Positions 60,835-64,000 of a stretch of 64,000 nucleotides of DNA are shown here, piece by piece (position 1 is the stretch's first letter; each line of letters begins with the position of its first letter). Where the stretch lies: NCBI GenBank assembly GCA_910577645.1, contig CAJTOL010000005.1, forward strand, positions 106,568 to 170,567. The letters run 5' to 3'. The position numbers and the translations under genes were made by a program. The notes under the pieces were generated by a model. It saw only the letters and a list, made by a program, of their open reading frames with translations. It made no database searches and was not told the origin of the DNA. This DNA is from an uncultured Lachnospiraceae bacterium (GTDB taxonomy: Bacteria; Bacillota; Clostridia; Lachnospirales; Lachnospiraceae).

Positions 60835-61035
60835 GTTTTAATGAGAGCACTTTGATTAAGATTGCTCATAGATTTCGTTGTTTTCAGAAAACAACAATAT
60901 ATAGTATTATATATTTTTTTGCTTCTGTATTTAGTATCATATGCGCGCTTTACAACACCTGAGCAACCTTGGTAATAATGGGTTTTCCGATTTGTCCTTA
61001 TTATACTGTAAGGGCATACCTACTGTACAAACCGG
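60835..61035. other. Gap after the Fic gene
   Basis: An A/T-rich stretch holding a near-perfect hairpin (GTTGTTTTC, one base, GAAAACAAC around 60883) that could end Fic transcription. No gene is seen. Confidence 0.4.
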
Positions 61036-61173
61036 GTGAGGGATGGGGTAAGTCCTAAAACTTTACAAAAGCTCATGGGACACGAAGATATAGGGACTAC
61101 CTTACAGTGCTATACTCATTTGGATTATGAGGATGTGGAAAGGGAGACAAACTATACTGTGACAAGAAATTAA
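61036..61173 (+). pseudogene. Tyrosine recombinase C-terminal remnant 1
   Basis: The frame reads GVSPKTLQKLMGHEDIGTT, then LQCYTHLDYEDVERE and a stop at 61171. LMGHxxxxTT...YTH is the C-terminal box II of phage/ICE tyrosine integrases, including the catalytic Tyr. The rest of the gene is missing, so it is a remnant. Confidence 0.75.
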
Positions 61174-61194
61174 AACTTAATGCTCCAGAATATC

Positions 61195-61232
61195 CAGAAA
61201 ATCAATTGTAAAAAAATACGATTGATTTTCTG
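61195..61232. promoter_or_regulatory. Perfect 12-base inverted repeat before the AlbA_2 gene
   Basis: CAGAAAATCAAT (61195-61206) and ATTGATTTTCTG (61221-61232) are perfect inverted repeats. The right arm covers the -35 box of the promoter, so it is either an operator or the hairpin end of the recombinase transcript. Confidence 0.6.
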
Positions 61233-61250
61233 CGTGTTTCTGAGTATAAT
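61222..61250 (+). promoter_or_regulatory. Promoter of the AlbA_2 gene
   Basis: TTGATT (61222-61227), a 17-base spacer and a perfect TATAAT (61245-61250). Confidence 0.8.
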
Positions 61251-61283
61251 ATAAGCAGTAAAATTGGAAAGGGAGAGCAGTGT

Positions 61284-62537
61284 ATGCGTGAAACAAGAAC
61301 AATAGAGTTCAAAGAAATGATTACAAATACATTTTTAAAAACAGTAAGCGCCTTTTCGAATTATGATGGTGGAGAAATATTTTTTGGCATTGATGACAAC
61401 GGTAATATCAAAGGACTGTCGGATGTAAAGCAAGCGTGTCTGGATATCGAAAATAAAATTAATGACAGCATTACTCCGCAGCCTGATTATACACTGGAAT
61501 TGCAGAATAATGACAGAACGATAAAACTAACTGTAAAAGGCGGGCTTCAAAAGCCATATTTATATAAATCGAAAGCGTATAAGCGAAATGATACTGCAAC
61601 CATAGAGACTGACACACTGGAACTGTCAAGACTGATTTTAGAAGGAAAAAATATCAGGTTTGAAGAATTGCCGTGTAAAGATCAAGAGCTAACTTTTGAT
61701 ACGCTATGCCAAAAATTAAAAGAATATATTCAAATTGAAACTTTTAATCAGGATACCTTGAAAACGCTGAACTTATATAACAGCGCCACCGGATATAACA
61801 ATGCGGCTGGTATTTTGGCGGATAAAAATCATTTTCCGGGAATTGATATAGTGAGGTTCGGTGAAAACATCAGTGTGATTCATAAGAGAGCAACATTTGA
61901 TAACATATCCATTTTGGCAGGCTACGAAAAAGTATCAGAGGTATTCAAAGATTACTATCAATATGAGGAAATACGAGGCGCCGAAAGGAAAAAGACAGAA
62001 AAAATACCGGAGGCCGCGTTTAGAGAAGCAATCGCAAACGCGCTGATTCATAGGGTGTGGGATGTGGAGTCACAGATAAAAGTTTCGATGTTTGACGACA
62101 GAATAGAGATTATTTCTCCGGGAGGACTGCCTTCCGGAATAACAGAAGATGAGTATTTATCGGGGAAACTTTCAGTCTTAAGAAATCGAAATCTTGCAAA
62201 TGTATTTTACAGGCTGGGGTTTGTCGAAATATTTGGTACAGGAATTACACGGATAAAGCAGCTCTATGAAGAAGGATTGAAGCAGCCGGATTTTGAAGTG
62301 TCGGAAAATGCAATTAAGATTGTACTTCCGGTTTTTGAGAAAAATCTGAATTTAACGGAAGACGAAAGAAAAATATATAAAATTTTAAGTAAAACAATGC
62401 TGAAATCAATTAGCGAAATTGCTCCTTACGTCCCGTTTGGTAAATCAAAGACAACACAATTACTAAAAGAGATGGGTAAAAAAGGTGTTGTGAAAATTGA
62501 AGGCAGAGGAAGGGGTACTAAGTATGTGATAAGGTAA
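61284..62537 (+). CDS. AlbA_2/Schlafen-type putative DNA-binding and ATPase-like protein
   Basis: A 417-residue protein of the AlbA_2 (formerly Schlafen AAA_4) family. The N-terminus has EFKEMITNTFLKTVSAFSN and GGEIFFGIDDNGNIKG. The middle has a GHKL ATPase-like C-terminal half (EAIANALIHR, ISPGGLPSGI, GTGITRI), followed by a winged helix (SISEIAPYVPFGKSKTTQLLKEMG). Often found in mobile elements and defence islands; the role is uncertain. GGAAAGGGAG precedes the start. It is flanked on both sides by integrase tails. Confidence 0.88.
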   Translation: MRETRTIEFKEMITNTFLKTVSAFSNYDGGEIFFGIDDNGNIKGLSDVKQACLDIENKINDSITPQPDYTLELQNNDRTIKLTVKGGLQKPYLYKSKAYKRNDTATIETDTLELSRLILEGKNIRFEELPCKDQELTFDTLCQKLKEYIQIETFNQDTLKTLNLYNSATGYNNAAGILADKNHFPGIDIVRFGENISVIHKRATFDNISILAGYEKVSEVFKDYYQYEEIRGAERKKTEKIPEAAFREAIANALIHRVWDVESQIKVSMFDDRIEIISPGGLPSGITEDEYLSGKLSVLRNRNLANVFYRLGFVEIFGTGITRIKQLYEEGLKQPDFEVSENAIKIVLPVFEKNLNLTEDERKIYKILSKTMLKSISEIAPYVPFGKSKTTQLLKEMGKKGVVKIEGRGRGTKYVIR

Positions 62538-62540
62538 TCA

Positions 62541-62597
62541 ACCCATGTAAACTTTGATGACGCGAAAGAAGAACTGCACCGGGTAGTGAACTCTTAA
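62541..62597 (+). pseudogene. Tyrosine recombinase C-terminal remnant 2
   Basis: THVNFDDAKEELHRVVNS followed by a stop. This is the usual tail after the catalytic Tyr (Y-THV) of a Tn916/phage-type integrase. Only 18 codons remain, starting 3 bases after the AlbA_2 stop codon, so the junction looks like an insertion or deletion scar. Confidence 0.6.
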
Positions 62598-62889
62598 AAA
62601 CCCCATTGGTAAAGCTGCTTACTTTACCAACGTATTTACCAATTTTACAGGGACAAATATGAGAAAGTATGAAACGATTTGAGAAAATACTTTGGAAACA
62701 CAGAACGTAGGAACAGTCGAAAAAAACTGTAAAATCAAGCATTTGAGAAGAAATGCAGAACATATAAGGAGTTATGGAAAAATGATAAAAATACTTTTTA
62801 TTTGCCACGGCAGGAGTACGGTAAAAACCGCATAATTCGGCACTTCGGGGCAAACTTGGGCATACCGTGGCAGGCAAATAATACTTGGA
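62598..62889. other. Gap with a truncated phosphatase-like start
   Basis: The only coding-like piece is the 17-codon frame noted separately. Direct and inverted short repeats of TTTACCAA type occur near 62620-62650. No intact gene is seen. Confidence 0.4.
62782..62835 (+). pseudogene. Truncated low-molecular-weight phosphatase start
   Basis: ATAAGGAG precedes an ATG opening MIKILFICHGRSTVKTA and then a stop. The first ten residues match the usual start of low-molecular-weight protein tyrosine phosphatases (VCHGN...), after which the frame is lost. It is a plausible remnant, with weak evidence. Confidence 0.35.
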
Positions 62890-63090
62890 CTACGATAAAA
62901 CTACGAATGAGGGAGTGAAAATATCTTTATAGCCGTCTGCGGTGATGCCAAGAACGATATAGGCGGCACGGCTTAAGATGCGTCCGTCCTCCTTGACCTT
63001 ATAATGGATACAGTCCATAAATACAAAGGGATAGACTGGATTTAATGGACGTGACTGCCACTCTTGCAGAGTATCAAACATAGAAAACAC
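62890..63090 (-). pseudogene. IS256-family transposase remnant
   Basis: A 66-codon minus-strand frame containing EWQSRPLNPVYPFVFMDCIHYKVKEDGR (in part) and AAYIVLGITADGYKDI. These are the core of Mutator/IS256-type transposases around the catalytic Asp in FMD. The rest of the gene, ends and inverted repeats are absent. Confidence 0.85.
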
Positions 63091-63643
63091 TATGTTTTGC
63101 CCCCAGCATCATGACATTGTTATTTTACAGGCTTTTCAGTCCAAACGTCTATTATTCAAACTCGACAAATCCCATTATATGGGGCTGTATTTCCTGTGCT
63201 TTTACAGGCAAAAATTTCGCAAATTTGTTAATATTTCACCTGTTATTCTTGGCCGCTCATTTTCTTAGTATCAAAATAGTGTCACAAAAGGCGGGGGAAC
63301 GCAATCACTTTCTGCCACCTGTTCTGGATTATTTGTTGCAAAAAATCTAATATAAGCTCGAAGTATTTTAGGTGAGGCCCATCAAAAAATCTTGTACTTG
63401 TTCTGCCAAAGAAATTGCGTCATTGAAAATCTTATTTGTCATAAAATTTTGTATGAAAACGCTTGATTATCTCAAAAAAGCCTTGATTTACGGGCGTACA
63501 AGCAGGATTTCAAGCTGAATTTACTACCAATTTACTACTTTTGAGGGAAAGAGCCTTGATATGCCGCCCCCCCAACCCTGCCAGCCCAGCCACCAGCACA
63601 CAGCATTGAGAAAGAATAAATGAAAACTGAATACGACGCATAC
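63091..63643. other. Remnant DNA without a recognisable gene
   Basis: About 550 bases with only short, compositionally odd frames. TTTACTA occurs twice within 63520-63540 as a short direct repeat. Nothing is assigned. Confidence 0.5.
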
Positions 63644-63690
63644 GCGGCGTTTCTCTATCCCAACACGGGAGAACAGGAACGCCGCTTTTT
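63644..63690 (+). terminator. Intrinsic-terminator-like hairpin
   Basis: GCGGCGTT (63644-63651) pairs with AACGCCGC (63678-63685), followed by five T. Confidence 0.75.
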
Positions 63691-63701
63691 AGTACCATAT
63701 A

Positions 63702-63755
63702 AGTGTAAGAGATAAAGCATTTCATCAGTGCTTTACCTTCTGCACTTATTTTTTT
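63702..63755 (+). other. Nested hairpin with T-run in the IS110 leader
   Basis: AAGTG and AAAGCA pair with TGCTTT and CACTT around 63702-63748 and are followed by ATTTTTTTATG. It may end a transcript or be part of the left end of the IS110 element. Confidence 0.5.
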
Positions 63756-63824
63756 ATGATAAGGGAGTAATTGGTCTGGCGAGGCGCTTTTTGGATTAAC
63801 CACATCCGTCATAAAAACCGTCAA

Positions 63825-63918
63825 CCATCCCTTATTATAAACAGTCGTTTAAGCAGGTTGAAACCCGTAAGGTGCTTTCGTGTAACGAACTAAAATGAGT
63901 GGTAATAAGTGTGGATGG
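63825..63918 (+). ncRNA. Candidate structured RNA (bridge-RNA-like) before the IS110 recombinase
   Basis: CCATCC then TTATTA (63825-63837) pair with TAATAA then GGATGG (63903-63918), closing a ~65-base region that holds further small hairpins (GGTT-GA-AACC). IS110 elements encode their bridge RNA in the non-coding left end directly upstream of the recombinase. The assignment is inferred from position and folding only. Confidence 0.35.
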
Positions 63919-63949
63919 GACAATTACAGATTTATTTTGGAGGTTACAG

Positions 63950-64000
63950 ATGATAAGTGTAGGAATTGATGTGTCAAAAGAAAAAAGTACCGTATGTATC
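63950..64000 (+). CDS. IS110-family recombinase, 5' end only
   Basis: The frame reads MISVGIDVSKEKSTVCI up to the window end. GIDVSKEK is the first DEDD-catalytic segment (the Asp of GID) of IS110/IS1111 recombinases. GGAGG lies 8-9 bases before the ATG. The element continues beyond the window. Confidence 0.85.
   Translation, partial: MISVGIDVSKEKSTVCI

Noticed and set aside
1..64000. CRISPR arrays, tRNA or rRNA genes
   Set aside because: No regular direct repeats with spacers and no cloverleaf or rRNA-like sequence was seen by eye.

Overview
The window looks like the chromosome of an anaerobic, spore-forming Lachnospiraceae-type Clostridia. The evidence is the sporulation genes gpr and spoIIP, an oxygen-independent HemW, anaerobic sulfite reductase AsrABC, strong AGGAGG-type ribosome binding sites, TTGACA/TATAAT promoters and moderate GC. 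About 57.8 kb is well organised core-type DNA. The last ~6 kb is AT-richer and full of gene remnants, consistent with a degraded integrative element.

Layout. 0-3.5 kb: end of an FkbH-like gene, an acyl carrier protein, an MBOAT acyltransferase and an M15 peptidase, probably a cell-surface acylation unit. 3.6-14.1 kb: sugar kinase, zinc-ribbon membrane protein, ABC exporter, DegV protein, orphan sensor kinase with a GerMN lipoprotein, holA and comEC. 14.2-20.3 kb: rpsT, gpr, spoIIP, lepA, hemW. 20.3-20.6 kb: a nested-palindrome repeat, then an AAA-ATPase/nuclease-like gene. 22.3-24.8 kb: a 43-residue membrane protein missed by size cut-offs, a second DegV gene and a CapA-like gene. 24.8-30.3 kb: a TetR regulator divergent from an SCP2-like protein, hydrolase, stand-alone condensation domain, carrier protein and AMP ligase (a minimal NRPS-like pathway). 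30.4-32.8 kb: amino-acid ABC importer.

32.9-48.0 kb is the most distinctive region. A Crp/Fnr-type regulator faces an anion permease, thioredoxin reductase, thioredoxin, two signal-peptide-less aryl-sulfate sulfotransferase (AssT) paralogues, asrABC, hemA, a siroheme dehydrogenase/chelatase and a HemC-CobA-HemD fusion. Apart from the hemB step and glutamate-1-semialdehyde aminotransferase it encodes its own siroheme supply. It contains no ATP sulfurylase or APS/PAPS reductase. My inference is that imported organic sulfate esters are converted to sulfite by AssT with thioredoxin, and that AsrABC reduces the sulfite to sulfide. A 9-4-9 inverted repeat is centred about 41.5 bases before the predicted transcription start, the classic activator position for this regulator family.

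48.0-57.7 kb: AraC regulator, methyltransferase, an FMN-riboswitch-controlled riboflavin operon (ribD-ribE-ribBA-ribH), alpha-galactosidase, YczE-like membrane protein and a second AraC regulator. 57.8-64 kb: a RAMA-like fragment, an unknown protein behind an exact sigma-28-type promoter, a broken HTH gene, a Fic protein with an N-terminal HTH, integrase tails, an AlbA_2/Schlafen-type protein, an IS256 remnant and the start of an IS110-family recombinase with a structured leader.
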